A DNA stretch of 42,932 nucleotides, from the NCBI GenBank assembly GCA_964390645.1, contig CAYMLL010000023.1, positions 1 to 42,932 of the forward strand, read 5' to 3'. The notes beneath the pieces were generated by a model, which saw nothing but the letters and a program-made list of their open reading frames with translations, did not search any database and was not told the DNA's origin. This DNA is from CAYMLL01 sp964390645 (GTDB lineage: Bacteria; Planctomycetota; UBA8108). Shown in pieces: positions 1 through 10,868 of this stretch (positions are counted from its first letter, which is position 1; every line of letters begins with the position of its first letter). The translations under genes were made by a program, and so were the position numbers.

Positions 1-90
1 ACGACGCAGAACCGGGACGTATGACCGGCGGGATCCGCCGGTCCGCGCCGCGACGGCGATTTCGCGGTGGTGGTTCGTCGGATGCGGGCC

Positions 91-2031
<1,941 letters not shown>

Positions 2032-2038
2032 GGTCAGC

Positions 2039-2044
2039 GTTGTA
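2039..2044 (-). promoter_or_regulatory. Possible -10 element (TACAAC) of the acetoacetyl-CoA synthetase gene
   Basis: On the minus strand TACAAC ends seven bases before the ATG at 2031. Transcription from it would begin at or very near the start codon, giving a leaderless message. No convincing -35 hexamer is seen at the usual distance and no ribosome-binding site precedes the ATG. The call rests on one hexamer in GC-rich DNA. Confidence 0.2.
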
Positions 2045-2137
2045 CCATCGGGGGAACGTGCCGTGGAAGCCCGTCCCGCTACCCGACTCCGGGCGCCGGG
2101 GCTGGTCTCTCTCCGGCCGGAACTCGGGGCGGGAAGA

Positions 2138-2272
2138 GTCACGTTCACGGCCGCGCCTCTCCTCGATCTCGGTCTGCGGACCCGAGCCGGGGGCTTCGCC
2201 TCTCAGCGCCGTCACGCGTCCTCCTTCTGCTTGCGCCTCGCTCCGGTGCGCGTCACGTTCCGCGCCGCTCCT
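2138..2272. repeat. Imperfect direct repeat in the aacS-clc divergent region
   Basis: GTCACGTTC followed by a CGCGCC...CTCCTC block occurs at 2138-2163 and again at 2251-2272, with a small insertion in the first copy. Both lie in the 256-base region between the divergent genes. They could be paired regulator sites or chance similarity in skewed sequence. Nothing else is recognisable between 2045 and 2287. Confidence 0.25.
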
Positions 2273-2287
2273 CCCCGCAATCCGGCC

Positions 2288-4144
2288 ATGCAGCAGATCC
2301 GTCACTTTTTCTCGGGCTTCGACCTTCGCTCCACCGGAAAGTGGTTCGTGCTCTCGGGCCTCGTCGGGGTGATTGCGGGTCTGGGAGCTATCGCGCTGCA
2401 GCTCCTGCTCGGAGCGACGACGCGTCTCTTCCTCGCAGAGCTGTGTGGCTACTCTCCGGTGGAGGCGGCGGCAGAGCCTTCGTGGTTCAGCCACGAAGGC
2501 GGCGAACTCTCGGTCTGGATGCTCGTTCCGGTTCTGGTCTTTGGCGGACTGGTCTCCGGATGGCTCGTCTACACCTTCGCGCCGGAGGCCGAGGGGCACG
2601 GCACGGACGCGGCGATCGAGGCCTTTCACGAGAAGCGCGGCAACATCGCCACCCGGGTGCCACTCGTCAAGATGCTTGCGTCGGCGGTCACCATCGGCAC
2701 CGGCGGCTCGGGCGGACGGGAGGGTCCGATCGCGCAGATCGGTGCGGGCTTCGGGTCCTTTCTCGGGCACCGGCTCGGGCTCTCGGCACGGGATCGACGC
2801 TTGATGCTGGCCGCCGGAATGGGAGCGGGAGTCGGGGCGATCTTCCGTGCGCCGCTGGCGGGGGCGCTGTTCGCCGGCGAGATTCTCTACAAGGACGCGG
2901 ACATCGAGAGCGATGCGGTCGTGCCTTCGGCGATCTCGTCGATCGTCGGCTACAGCGTGTACTCGCTCGCGCTGCCGGAGGATACGCGCTTCTCTCCGCT
3001 CTTCGGGCCGGAGGCGCACGACTTCGGCTTCTCGAGCCTTCTGGAGCTGCTGCCGCTGACGGCTCTGGCGTTCGCGCTCGTTCTCGTCGGCATCCTGTAC
3101 ATCAAGGTGTTCTACGGCACGCACCACCTGTTCGCGAAGCTGCCGGTCCAGAAACGATGGCGACCGGCCATCGGCGCCGGGCTTGCGGGGCTCTTTGCGG
3201 TGGCGCTCTTCTACGGATTCCATGGCGACCTTCGGAGCCTGGCCGTCCTCTCGGCGGGCTACGGCGCGATTCAGTCGGCGATGAGCTCGTCCACCGAGCT
3301 CGGTGTCGGCATCCTCCTGGCGATCGCGTTCGGCAAGATCCTGACGACGTCGCTGACGATCGGCTCGGGAGGCTCCGGCGGCGTCTTCGGGCCGTCGATG
3401 GTGATCGGGGGGTGTCTCGGCGCCGCTGTCGGGGGACAGTTCCACCGGCTCTGGCCGGACATCGTCGTCCAGCCGCGCAGCTACGTCGTCGTCGGCATGG
3501 CGGGCTTCTTCGCCGGGATCGCCCACGCGCCGTTCTCCACCATCGTCATGGTCTCGGAGATGACCGGAGACTACCGTCTGCTGCTACCGTCGATGTGGGT
3601 GTCGATGATCTGCTTCCTGCTCTGCCGACGCTGGACGCTCTACGTCAAGCAGGTGCCGTCACGGCTGGAGTCGCAGGCGCTCAGCGGCGACTTCATCGTC
3701 GACGTGCTCGGTGGTGTGCGGGTCGAGGACGTCTACCGCAAGACGAGTGGCGACCTCTGCACCTTTCATCCGTCCGCCCGGCTGGAGCAGATCGTCCACG
3801 AGATCGCCGAGACGAGGCAAAACTACTTCCCGGTCTTCGACGGGGAAAGGCGCATGGTCGGGATCTTCTCGGAGAGCGACGTGCGCAGCTACTTCTACGA
3901 GGAGGAGATCTGGGCGGTCGCGGTCGCAGCGGACGCCATGGTGGAAGACTTCCTCTTCCTCCACCCTGACGACGACCTCAACATGGCCATGCGACGCTTC
4001 ACGCAGCGAAACATCGACGAGCTGCCCGTCCTCGACAGGAACGAGCCCGGGAAGCTCCTCGGCATGCTGCGTAGACGGGAGACCATCGCCTACTACAACA
4101 GCCGTGTTGCCGAGCTCAAGAGCCAGGCGGACTCGGCGTCCTGA
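2288..4144 (+). CDS. ClC-family chloride channel/antiporter with C-terminal CBS pair
   Basis: A 618-residue inner-membrane protein for chloride movement. The ClC core spans roughly residues 15-450. It has the gating-glutamate motif GSGGREGP near residue 140 and the GxFxP-type motif GSGGVFGPSM near residue 365. The central Tyr is in TLYVKQVPSR, and two cytoplasmic CBS domains occupy about residues 470-607. The first selectivity motif reads GHGTDAAIEAF, not GSGIP. The position of the intracellular proton glutamate of antiporters (second Glu of the E. coli EE pair) is Ile in LFAGEILY. That favours channel-like or uncoupled transport, which is inference. The frame is open from 1958, but the ATG at 2288 gives the usual short N-terminus before helix 1. 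It has no clear ribosome-binding site. Confidence 0.92.
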   Translation: MQQIRHFFSGFDLRSTGKWFVLSGLVGVIAGLGAIALQLLLGATTRLFLAELCGYSPVEAAAEPSWFSHEGGELSVWMLVPVLVFGGLVSGWLVYTFAPEAEGHGTDAAIEAFHEKRGNIATRVPLVKMLASAVTIGTGGSGGREGPIAQIGAGFGSFLGHRLGLSARDRRLMLAAGMGAGVGAIFRAPLAGALFAGEILYKDADIESDAVVPSAISSIVGYSVYSLALPEDTRFSPLFGPEAHDFGFSSLLELLPLTALAFALVLVGILYIKVFYGTHHLFAKLPVQKRWRPAIGAGLAGLFAVALFYGFHGDLRSLAVLSAGYGAIQSAMSSSTELGVGILLAIAFGKILTTSLTIGSGGSGGVFGPSMVIGGCLGAAVGGQFHRLWPDIVVQPRSYVVVGMAGFFAGIAHAPFSTIVMVSEMTGDYRLLLPSMWVSMICFLLCRRWTLYVKQVPSRLESQALSGDFIVDVLGGVRVEDVYRKTSGDLCTFHPSARLEQIVHEIAETRQNYFPVFDGERRMVGIFSESDVRSYFYEEEIWAVAVAADAMVEDFLFLHPDDDLNMAMRRFTQRNIDELPVLDRNEPGKLLGMLRRRETIAYYNSRVAELKSQADSAS

Positions 4145-4166
4145 GGCGGATCGCCGACCGCGGCGG

Positions 4167-4184
4167 CCGACCGGGGCCGGTCGG
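4167..4184. repeat. Perfect hairpin just after the ClC gene
   Basis: CCGACCGG, two G, then CCGGTCGG form a perfect 8-bp stem 22 bases after the clc stop codon. No T-tract follows on either strand, so an intrinsic terminator is possible but not shown. Confidence 0.35.
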
Positions 4185-4263
4185 AGTCGACGCGGGGGTC
4201 CGCTGACGGGGCCCCGCGAAATTCTTCCGATAAGGGCGCGGGCTCCCTGATGGGATCTTAAAC

Positions 4264-4320
4264 TATTATGAGTATGTGACTTACCAATTCCCCGGAGGAG
4301 CCTGAAGAGCCTCCGGAGGC
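4264..4320 (+). promoter_or_regulatory. AT-rich promoter-like island and leader hairpin before the 4425 gene
   Basis: Positions 4257-4290 are strikingly AT-rich for this window. They contain TATTAT (4264-4269), one base from the -10 consensus, but no good -35 is visible at 16-18 bases. Downstream, CCGGAGG (4292-4298) pairs with CCTCCGG (4310-4316). GCCTCCGGAGGC (4309-4320) is also a perfect 12-base palindrome. Transcription from here would give a leader of about 150 bases before the 4425 start, with competing hairpins near its 5' end. This covers the non-coding stretch 4145-4424. Confidence 0.35.
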
Positions 4321-4424
4321 GCCGGGATCCTGCCGAAAAGCCTGGATGTCACCCGGGTGTTGGACCAGGATACGCGCTTCTTTCCAGTCTCACCCGCGTT
4401 CTTGAATACCGAGTCCCAGTCAAC

Positions 4425-5300
4425 ATGCGATACGTCGCCTGGGGGTTCGTCCTGTTGGGCGTTCTTCCGCAGTGGAGTTGTGAGGCGCGTCCGGCCGGCG
4501 CCGGCGGGTACTTCTCGCTGGAGGTCTGCGCGACCGCGGCGCAGGGCGGTGCCGTGGTCCGCGGTATTCGAGCTCGCGCGTTTCTTCCCGGTGGCACCGA
4601 GCTCGCCGAACGGCAGAGTGGTGAGGACGGCACCATGCGCTGGGACCGCGTTGTGGAGGGCGTCGTCGTGCGTCTGGAGGATCCTCAGCGGCGCTTCGTC
4701 GCGCTCGAGCGCAGGATCCTCGAGGGCGAGGGCTCGATTCTCTGCGAGCTGACCTCCGGCTTCACGAAGACGTTGCGCGTGGTGACGTTCGCAGGTAAGG
4801 CGAGTGCCGCGGAAGCGATCGAGGCCGCGGCCGTTCCGGTCGTCGCGCAGGTCGAGGTCTGGCCCATGGAAGGTGCTCGCGAGCGTGTCACGACGGATGC
4901 CGAAGGGCGCGCGACCATCGGCCCGCTCGCTCGCGGGGAGCTCAAGCTCGTGGTCTCGGCGCCGGGTTTCGAGACGGCCGTCTACGACTTCTCCGTTCGT
5001 TCGCGTCCGGAGGAGATCGGCGATCTGCGGATCGAGCGCGGTGGTGCGGAGCTTCGCGGACGCATCGATACCGGTCGCGAAACGCGGGCGACTCACGTCG
5101 CGTATCGGCTCCAGGGAGTGCTTCTGGAGGCCACGGTCACACGTGATGGTCACTTCGCTCTCAGCGGGCTTCCTCGCGGCAGCGGCACCCTTGTCGTGTG
5201 TCGGCACGATCGCGAGCTGTTCACCCGCGACGTCGTCATCAGGGGGAGCGTCATCGACCTCGGAGTCCTGCGTCCCGGTGAGGTCGCTTCGGGGCTTTGA
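4425..5300 (+). CDS. Exported or lipoprotein-like protein with carboxypeptidase-regulatory-like repeats
   Basis: This 291-residue protein is not assigned to a named family. It starts with a short hydrophobic signal, MRYVAWGFVLLGVL, with Cys at residue 19 (QWSCEA), so it may be a lipoprotein, although the lipobox is poor. The body is beta-rich with two or three modules resembling carboxypeptidase-regulatory or Ig-like domains. Phrases such as TDAEGRATIGPLARGELKL and TRDGHFALSGLPRGSGTL are typical of them. Such modules usually mediate binding or stability rather than catalysis. It precedes the CotH surface protein by 225 bases on the same strand, which suggests an envelope role. The start is the only ATG that gives a signal peptide. 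No function should be assigned beyond export. Confidence 0.7.
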   Translation: MRYVAWGFVLLGVLPQWSCEARPAGAGGYFSLEVCATAAQGGAVVRGIRARAFLPGGTELAERQSGEDGTMRWDRVVEGVVVRLEDPQRRFVALERRILEGEGSILCELTSGFTKTLRVVTFAGKASAAEAIEAAAVPVVAQVEVWPMEGARERVTTDAEGRATIGPLARGELKLVVSAPGFETAVYDFSVRSRPEEIGDLRIERGGAELRGRIDTGRETRATHVAYRLQGVLLEATVTRDGHFALSGLPRGSGTLVVCRHDRELFTRDVVIRGSVIDLGVLRPGEVASGL

Positions 5301-5525
5301 GGGAGGGAAGAAAGGGACCCGCTCGCGGGGAGACGCGAGGGGGGAGAGAAGAGCGGGGCTCGGGTCTGGACACGAACAGGGGCCGGACTTCGCAACCGGC
5401 ACGTGCGGAGAAAGAGCCCTCGACCCGAGCGCTCCTTCATGGACCGGCGGGCCGGCCGGCCGCATAATGAGGTCTGGCGGACGGACGGTCCTTTCGCCGT
5501 GGCAGCGTCACTGAGAGGGAACGGA

Positions 5526-8500
5526 ATGGGTCCAGGTCTACGAGTCGCCCTCGTTGCCGCGTTTCTGCTTCTAAGCACGACACGCTCCGGCGCGGTCGTC
5601 ATCAACGAGATCCACTACCATCCTGTCGAGGGCTCGAACGTCGAGTTCATCGAGCTCTTCAATCCGTCAGGGCTCGAAGTCGATCTCGGCGGCTGGGGCT
5701 TCACGCGTGGCGTCGACTTCGAGTTCGCGCCGGGCGATTCGATCGCCGGGCGTGGTTTCGTGGTCGTTTGTCGCAATCGCGTCGGCGTCTCGCGGCGCTT
5801 CGACATCGCGGTTGAAGATCTTCACGGCGACTACCTCGGGAACCTCGGTAACGGCGGGGAGAAGTTGACGCTCGTGGATGCGGTCGGGCGGGTCATCGAC
5901 GAGCTCGACTACGACGATCGCGCTCCCTGGGACAGCGCGGCCGACGGGCTCGGGAGCTCGCTCGAGCGTGTCTGCGACTCGTTCGACCCCGCGCACCCGG
6001 CGAACTGGCGGGCCGCGGAGGACGGTCCGCCGACGCCGCTCGGGCCGAACAATTCCATCGCGTGTCCTCCGGTACTCGCGGCCGCCCCGCGCGTGGCGAT
6101 CAACGAGATCCTCTACCACGCGCCGGGCGATCTGGACGCCGATCTCGAGTTCGTCGAGCTCGTCAACGTGTCGCAGGAACCGGTCAACCTGCGAGGCTGG
6201 TTCTTCATCGACGGTATCGACTACATCTTCGAGGACGACACCACGGTCGCTCCGGGTGGGCACGTCGCGGTCTGTCGGAACCGGGAAGCCGTGCGCGCTC
6301 GCTTCGGGGCGGAGAACATCGTCGGGAACTTCACCGGGCAGCTGTCGAACGATGGGGAGCGGGTGACTCTCTACGACAGCAGCGGAGAGTTCGTCGATTC
6401 GGTCCGATACGGCGAGAGCGATGATTGGCCGATCGTCGCCGATGGCGGTGGTGTCAGTCTCGAGAAAATGCAGCCGGCGGCACCCTCCGATGATCCCGGC
6501 AGCTGGAACGAGGCTGTTGTCGGCGGACCGCAGGAGTGGAACACGCAGGAGGCGTCGGGTCGGGCGACGTCCGACCGTCTGCTGCTCTACAACGCGAGCG
6601 CGGGTGAGTTCGTGATCGACAACATCTCGCTCGTGCGCCTCGATCAACCGGACATCGAGCTGGTCCCGAACGGCAGCTTCGACGAGGGCATCGAGGGTTG
6701 GCTGCCGCGGGGCAGCCACGAGAACAGCACCTGGGACGCCGAGGCCGGTCGGGACGGTGGCGGCGCGTTGCGGTTGATTTCGACCGGACGTGGCACCGGG
6801 CGCACACAAGGCATCTCTCTCGAGATCGAGCCGGGACTCGACCGCTCTCCGGACCTCACCTACCGCCTGCGTATCGACTGGCGACACGTGTCGGGAGAGA
6901 TCGAGCTGACGATGCGGCTCTCCGGAGGGAGCACCCGTACCGGTGTCTTCTGGCGCTACGGTTCCGGCATCATCGCGAGTCCCGGCGAGACGAACGGGAA
7001 CGTGCGGGAGTGGTTGCCTCCATTCGTCGAGCGCTTCGGCCGCGTGCCGCGTCAGCCGACCTCGGAAGACCCCGTGGAGATCACCGCTCGCGTGCGCGGT
7101 ACCGACGTCGAGGGTGTGACGCTCCTGGTCGACATCGTCGACGGCGAGTCTCTCGAGCTCGAGATGATGGACGACGGGCTGGCCGGCGACGGCGCGGCGG
7201 GCGACGGGATCTGGGGAGTTGCCGTTCCTCCGCAGCCGCATGGCTCGCAGGTCACCTTTCGCGCCCGTTCGAGGTCGTCTCGGTCATCGTCACGCCTCTT
7301 TCCGCCGGCGTCCGATCCGGTGCCGGTCCACGGCTACTACGTGAACGACCTTCAGCCCGACACGAACCTCCCGGTCTACACGGTGATCTACCAGCCCGGG
7401 AGTCCGCAGTCTGCTCGCAGCCTGATCGCCGCGCTCAATTGCGGAACCTACCGGCCTTGCTCCTTCGCGGTGCAGGGCGACCTGTGGACGGGCTGCGGCA
7501 TCCGTCGACGGGGGCAGTCGGTCTGTGGTGATTCGGACGTGATCAAGAAGTTCCTCAAGATCCGCTTTCCTCCGGGGCACGACTTTCACGGCGTTCGCAA
7601 GATCAACTTGCAGAGCCTGTGGACGGACAAGTCGCTGATTCGAGAGCACATGGCCTGGGCGAATTTCGAGTCCATCGGCAACCCCTATTGCACGCACGAG
7701 TTCGTGAGACTCCACATCAACGGAGAGTACTTCGGGCTCTACGCGGAGCTCGAGCACCCGGGTAAGCGCTTCCTGGAGCGCAACGATCTCAACGAGGACG
7801 GCAACCTCTACAAGGCGACCGCGTCGCGTGAGGAGCGCAACGGTGTCTACGAGAAGAAGACGAACGAGGATGGCGACTTCAGCGACCTGCGATCGTTTCT
7901 CAACGGGCTTCACAGTACGAACGGCGCGGCCCTTGTCGAGTTCTTCTCGGAGAGAACGGACGAGGACGCCATCATCGACTACCAGGTCGCGCAGGTGCTG
8001 CCGAACAACCGCGACTACCCGCACAAGAACCACTACCTCTACCACGATACCGACACCGGCAAGTGGATGCCGCTGACGTGGGACATGGACTTGACCTACG
8101 GCAAGCGTTGGGACGGCTCGTTCGAGGGCGTCCTGAACGACGCGATGGACAACCCCGGCATCACGCCATGGTACACGACGCGCGTCGCGGGCGGCGGCAC
8201 CGGCAACCACCTTCTCGATCGTTTCTTCACCAACGCGGGCCCTCATTATCGCAGGGCCTACCTGGCGCGACTCTGGGGGACGCTGCAGGAGAAGTACACC
8301 AACGAGGTTTATGGTGAGCAAATTCTCGAGTTGCGAGAGCTACTCCTCGAGGAGCAGGCCATCGACATCGAGGAGTGGGGCCGATCGCGGGCGTCCGCGA
8401 ACGATCCACGGGCTCCCCGTGAGTTCGATCCCAACCTGGACCGGGTGCGCTCGCATATCCGGCAACGCCGCCTCTATCTGCTGAACTTTCTGCGATCTCG

Positions 8501-9308
8501 GCACCAGTTCACGGACCTGCCGCGTCTGAAGATCACCGAGCTGATGTACGACCCTGCCGACGGAGGCCAGGAGGCGGAGTTCCTCGAGCTCTGGAATCCC
8601 GGCGGTCAGGACGTCAACATCTCGGGATGGCGAATCGAGGGCATCGGAGAGCGCCGCGAAGATGGCAGCCGCGATGACTTCTACTTCCCGGGCGCGACGA
8701 TCGTGGCGCAGAACGAGGTCATCGTCGTCGCCAAGGATCCGGTCGGTTTTCGCATCGAGCACGGTGACCGCGTGCGGGTCTTCGGGCCCTATTCGGGTCA
8801 GCTATCGAATGACGGGGAGGTGCTGCGTATCAAGGATGCGGGTCCGGGGCACCCCGCGACAGTCGAGTGGCTACGCTACTCGAGCAGTCACCCGTGGCCG
8901 CGCCGTGCCGGTGGACTCGGGTTCAGTCTCGAGCTCACCGGTGTCACACCGGAGCGAGACAACGACGTCAGCAGCAACTGGCGCAGCTCCCTGGAGCTCG
9001 GCGGCAGTCCGGGGAGTATCCAGGGAGTGACCTTCCAGCCGAATCGCTTCAGCCGTGGCGACTGTGCGGCTGACGGCCGTCTCAACGTCACCGACGCCGT
9101 GGCGTTGCTGCTCTATCTCTTCCGTGGAGGTGAGGTTGCCTGCGAGGACGCCTGCGACGTCGACGGCACTGTCGACGTCAACCTCAGCGATGCGGTCTTC
9201 CTGCTGAACTTCATCTTCGGTCGAGGCGCGGACGTGATCCCGCCTCCGGGGCCGGGCGACTGCGGCCCCGGGAGCCCCTCCTGCGCGCAGTCGACTTGCG
9301 GCGACTAA
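5526..9308 (+). CDS. CotH-kinase-like surface protein with three lamin-tail domains and a dockerin-like C-terminus
   Basis: A 1260-residue exported protein. A signal peptide (RVALVAAFLLLSTTRSGA) covers residues 1-22. Lamin-tail domains begin with VVINEIHYHP (about 24-150) and VAINEILYHA (about 190-320). A jelly-roll-like region follows. A CotH domain spans about 610-960, with RRRGQSV, LPNNRDYPHKN and the metal-binding-type LTWDMDLTYG. A third lamin-tail domain opens with LKITELMYDP (about 1000-1130). Residues about 1177-1235 form two dockerin-like calcium loops (DCAADGRLNVTDAVALLL and CDVDGTVDVNLSDAVFLL). Bacterial CotH domains are related to protein kinases; their role in these large exported proteins is not settled. 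The ATG at 5526 has a purine-rich site (GAGAGGGA) upstream. The frame is open from 5403, but that start gives no signal peptide. Confidence 0.9.
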   Translation: MGPGLRVALVAAFLLLSTTRSGAVVINEIHYHPVEGSNVEFIELFNPSGLEVDLGGWGFTRGVDFEFAPGDSIAGRGFVVVCRNRVGVSRRFDIAVEDLHGDYLGNLGNGGEKLTLVDAVGRVIDELDYDDRAPWDSAADGLGSSLERVCDSFDPAHPANWRAAEDGPPTPLGPNNSIACPPVLAAAPRVAINEILYHAPGDLDADLEFVELVNVSQEPVNLRGWFFIDGIDYIFEDDTTVAPGGHVAVCRNREAVRARFGAENIVGNFTGQLSNDGERVTLYDSSGEFVDSVRYGESDDWPIVADGGGVSLEKMQPAAPSDDPGSWNEAVVGGPQEWNTQEASGRATSDRLLLYNASAGEFVIDNISLVRLDQPDIELVPNGSFDEGIEGWLPRGSHENSTWDAEAGRDGGGALRLISTGRGTGRTQGISLEIEPGLDRSPDLTYRLRIDWRHVSGEIELTMRLSGGSTRTGVFWRYGSGIIASPGETNGNVREWLPPFVERFGRVPRQPTSEDPVEITARVRGTDVEGVTLLVDIVDGESLELEMMDDGLAGDGAAGDGIWGVAVPPQPHGSQVTFRARSRSSRSSSRLFPPASDPVPVHGYYVNDLQPDTNLPVYTVIYQPGSPQSARSLIAALNCGTYRPCSFAVQGDLWTGCGIRRRGQSVCGDSDVIKKFLKIRFPPGHDFHGVRKINLQSLWTDKSLIREHMAWANFESIGNPYCTHEFVRLHINGEYFGLYAELEHPGKRFLERNDLNEDGNLYKATASREERNGVYEKKTNEDGDFSDLRSFLNGLHSTNGAALVEFFSERTDEDAIIDYQVAQVLPNNRDYPHKNHYLYHDTDTGKWMPLTWDMDLTYGKRWDGSFEGVLNDAMDNPGITPWYTTRVAGGGTGNHLLDRFFTNAGPHYRRAYLARLWGTLQEKYTNEVYGEQILELRELLLEEQAIDIEEWGRSRASANDPRAPREFDPNLDRVRSHIRQRRLYLLNFLRSRHQFTDLPRLKITELMYDPADGGQEAEFLELWNPGGQDVNISGWRIEGIGERREDGSRDDFYFPGATIVAQNEVIVVAKDPVGFRIEHGDRVRVFGPYSGQLSNDGEVLRIKDAGPGHPATVEWLRYSSSHPWPRRAGGLGFSLELTGVTPERDNDVSSNWRSSLELGGSPGSIQGVTFQPNRFSRGDCAADGRLNVTDAVALLLYLFRGGEVACEDACDVDGTVDVNLSDAVFLLNFIFGRGADVIPPPGPGDCGPGSPSCAQSTCGD

Positions 9309-9531
9309 CCCGTAGTTCCCTCCGGGGCAGCGTCGCGACGTACGGCGGCCGCTGGACCGCGAAGGGAACGGCGGGCGTGGGCTCGAGACGTCGAGGAGCG
9401 GAGCGTCGACACGGACGTCGTCTGTCCCGGTCGGTGGAAGACGACCAGACTCGGGTCGGCGCAGGAGGAACTCGGCCGTCCATCGGCAAACTGCTCCGCG
9501 GTGCGCCTCGGCCATGTGTTGACCCCGGTGA

Positions 9532-10764
9532 TCAGCCGTCGAGGATCTCGGCCAGGGTCGCCTCGATCGAGTCGAGGAACTCGTCGGTATGGACAAACGA
9601 CTCCTCGGGCGGACGCGTCGTCCGGTGGATCGCGACGGCGAGGTCCTTGGTGACGGTACCGCCCTGGATCGTGTCGATGCAGGCCCGCTCGACGGCGGTC
9701 GCGAACTCTCCGAGTTCGGGAGTGCCGTCCAGTCGAGCGCGGTGCGCCAGTCCGCATGTCCACGCGAAGATGCTCGCTACCGGGTTCGTGCTGGTCTTGT
9801 TGCCCTTCTGGTGCTCGCGGTAGTGACGGGTCACGGTGCCGTGGGCGGCTTCGGCCTCGATCGTCTCACCGTCCGGACAGATCAGCACGGAGGTCATGAG
9901 CCCTAACGAGCCGAAACCCTGCGCGACGGTGTCGGACTGTACATCCCCGTCGTAGTTCTTGCAGGCCCTGACGATGCCACCTTCGGACTTGAGGACCTGG
10001 GCGACCATGTCGTCGATGAGCCGGTGCTCGTAGGTCAGGCCGTTCTCGTCGAAGCGATCCTTGTACTCGGACTCGAAGATCTCGGAAAAAATATCGCGAA
10101 AGCGACCGTCGTACGTCTTGAGGATCGTGTTCTTCGTCGACAGGTAGACCGGGTAGCCGAGCCGCAGGCCGTAGCTCATGCACGAGCGGGCGAAGCTGGC
10201 GATGGACTCATCCGTGTTGTACATGCCCATGGCGATACCGGGCCCCTCGAAGTCGTGGACCGTCCACTCCTGTGTGTCGCCTCCGCCCTCGGGTTCGAAG
10301 GACATCTTGAGCACGCCCTTGCCCCGGATCTTGACGTCGGTCGAGCGGTACTGGTCCGCGTGAGCGTGACGACCCACTACGATCGGCTTCGTCCACGCGG
10401 GGACGAGCCGGGGAATGTTCTCGCACACTATCGGTGCGCGGAACACGGTGCCACCGAGGTAGTTCCGGATGGTGCCGTTCGGGCTGCGCCACATCTTCTT
10501 GAGCCCGAATTCTTCGACGCGGTCCTCGTCGGGAGTGATGGTCGCGCACTTGACGCCGACCTTGTGCTCCTCGATCGCCTTCGCGGCATCCAGTGTGATT
10601 CTGTCGTCGGTCTCGTCGCGCTTCTGGATGGACAGATCGTAGTAGAGGAGATCGATGTCGAGGTAGGGCAGAAGGAGCTTCTCCTTGATCTTCGCCCAGA
10701 TGATTCGAGTCATCTCGTCACCGTCGAGCTCGACGATCGGCGCCTTGACCTTGATCTTTTCCAC
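9532..10764 (-). CDS. icd: NADP-dependent isocitrate dehydrogenase, eukaryotic-type
   Basis: A 410-residue cytosolic TCA-cycle enzyme converting isocitrate and NADP to 2-oxoglutarate, CO2 and NADPH. It opens with VELDGDEMTRIIWAKIKEKL. It carries the substrate-phosphate segment SPNGTIRNYLGG, the catalytic region (KNYDGDVQSDTVAQGFG) and the cofactor segment EAAHGTVTRHYREHQKG, diagnostic of the homodimeric type II NADP enzymes. The length matches that family (about 405-415). The first codon is GTG, preceded by GGGAG nine bases upstream. It lies 104 bases downstream of rsmG on the same strand and may share its transcript. A 223-base convergent spacer after its stop (9309-9531) shows no clear feature. 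Confidence 0.96.
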   Translation of the reverse strand: MEKIKVKAPIVELDGDEMTRIIWAKIKEKLLLPYLDIDLLYYDLSIQKRDETDDRITLDAAKAIEEHKVGVKCATITPDEDRVEEFGLKKMWRSPNGTIRNYLGGTVFRAPIVCENIPRLVPAWTKPIVVGRHAHADQYRSTDVKIRGKGVLKMSFEPEGGGDTQEWTVHDFEGPGIAMGMYNTDESIASFARSCMSYGLRLGYPVYLSTKNTILKTYDGRFRDIFSEIFESEYKDRFDENGLTYEHRLIDDMVAQVLKSEGGIVRACKNYDGDVQSDTVAQGFGSLGLMTSVLICPDGETIEAEAAHGTVTRHYREHQKGNKTSTNPVASIFAWTCGLAHRARLDGTPELGEFATAVERACIDTIQGGTVTKDLAVAIHRTTRPPEESFVHTDEFLDSIEATLAEILDG

Positions 10765-10868
10765 GCGTCGGGACTCCCGCTTGTTGTTCTTCTACCGGGT
10801 AGGAAACGCAAAGCCGATCATCGTACACACTCCATGGCGATCTGGGAAGGGGTCGATGGCGAGGAAGG

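Noticed and set aside
1..90. Possible gene at the left edge
   Set aside because: The 90 bases after the aacS stop contain no frame or structure that I can support.
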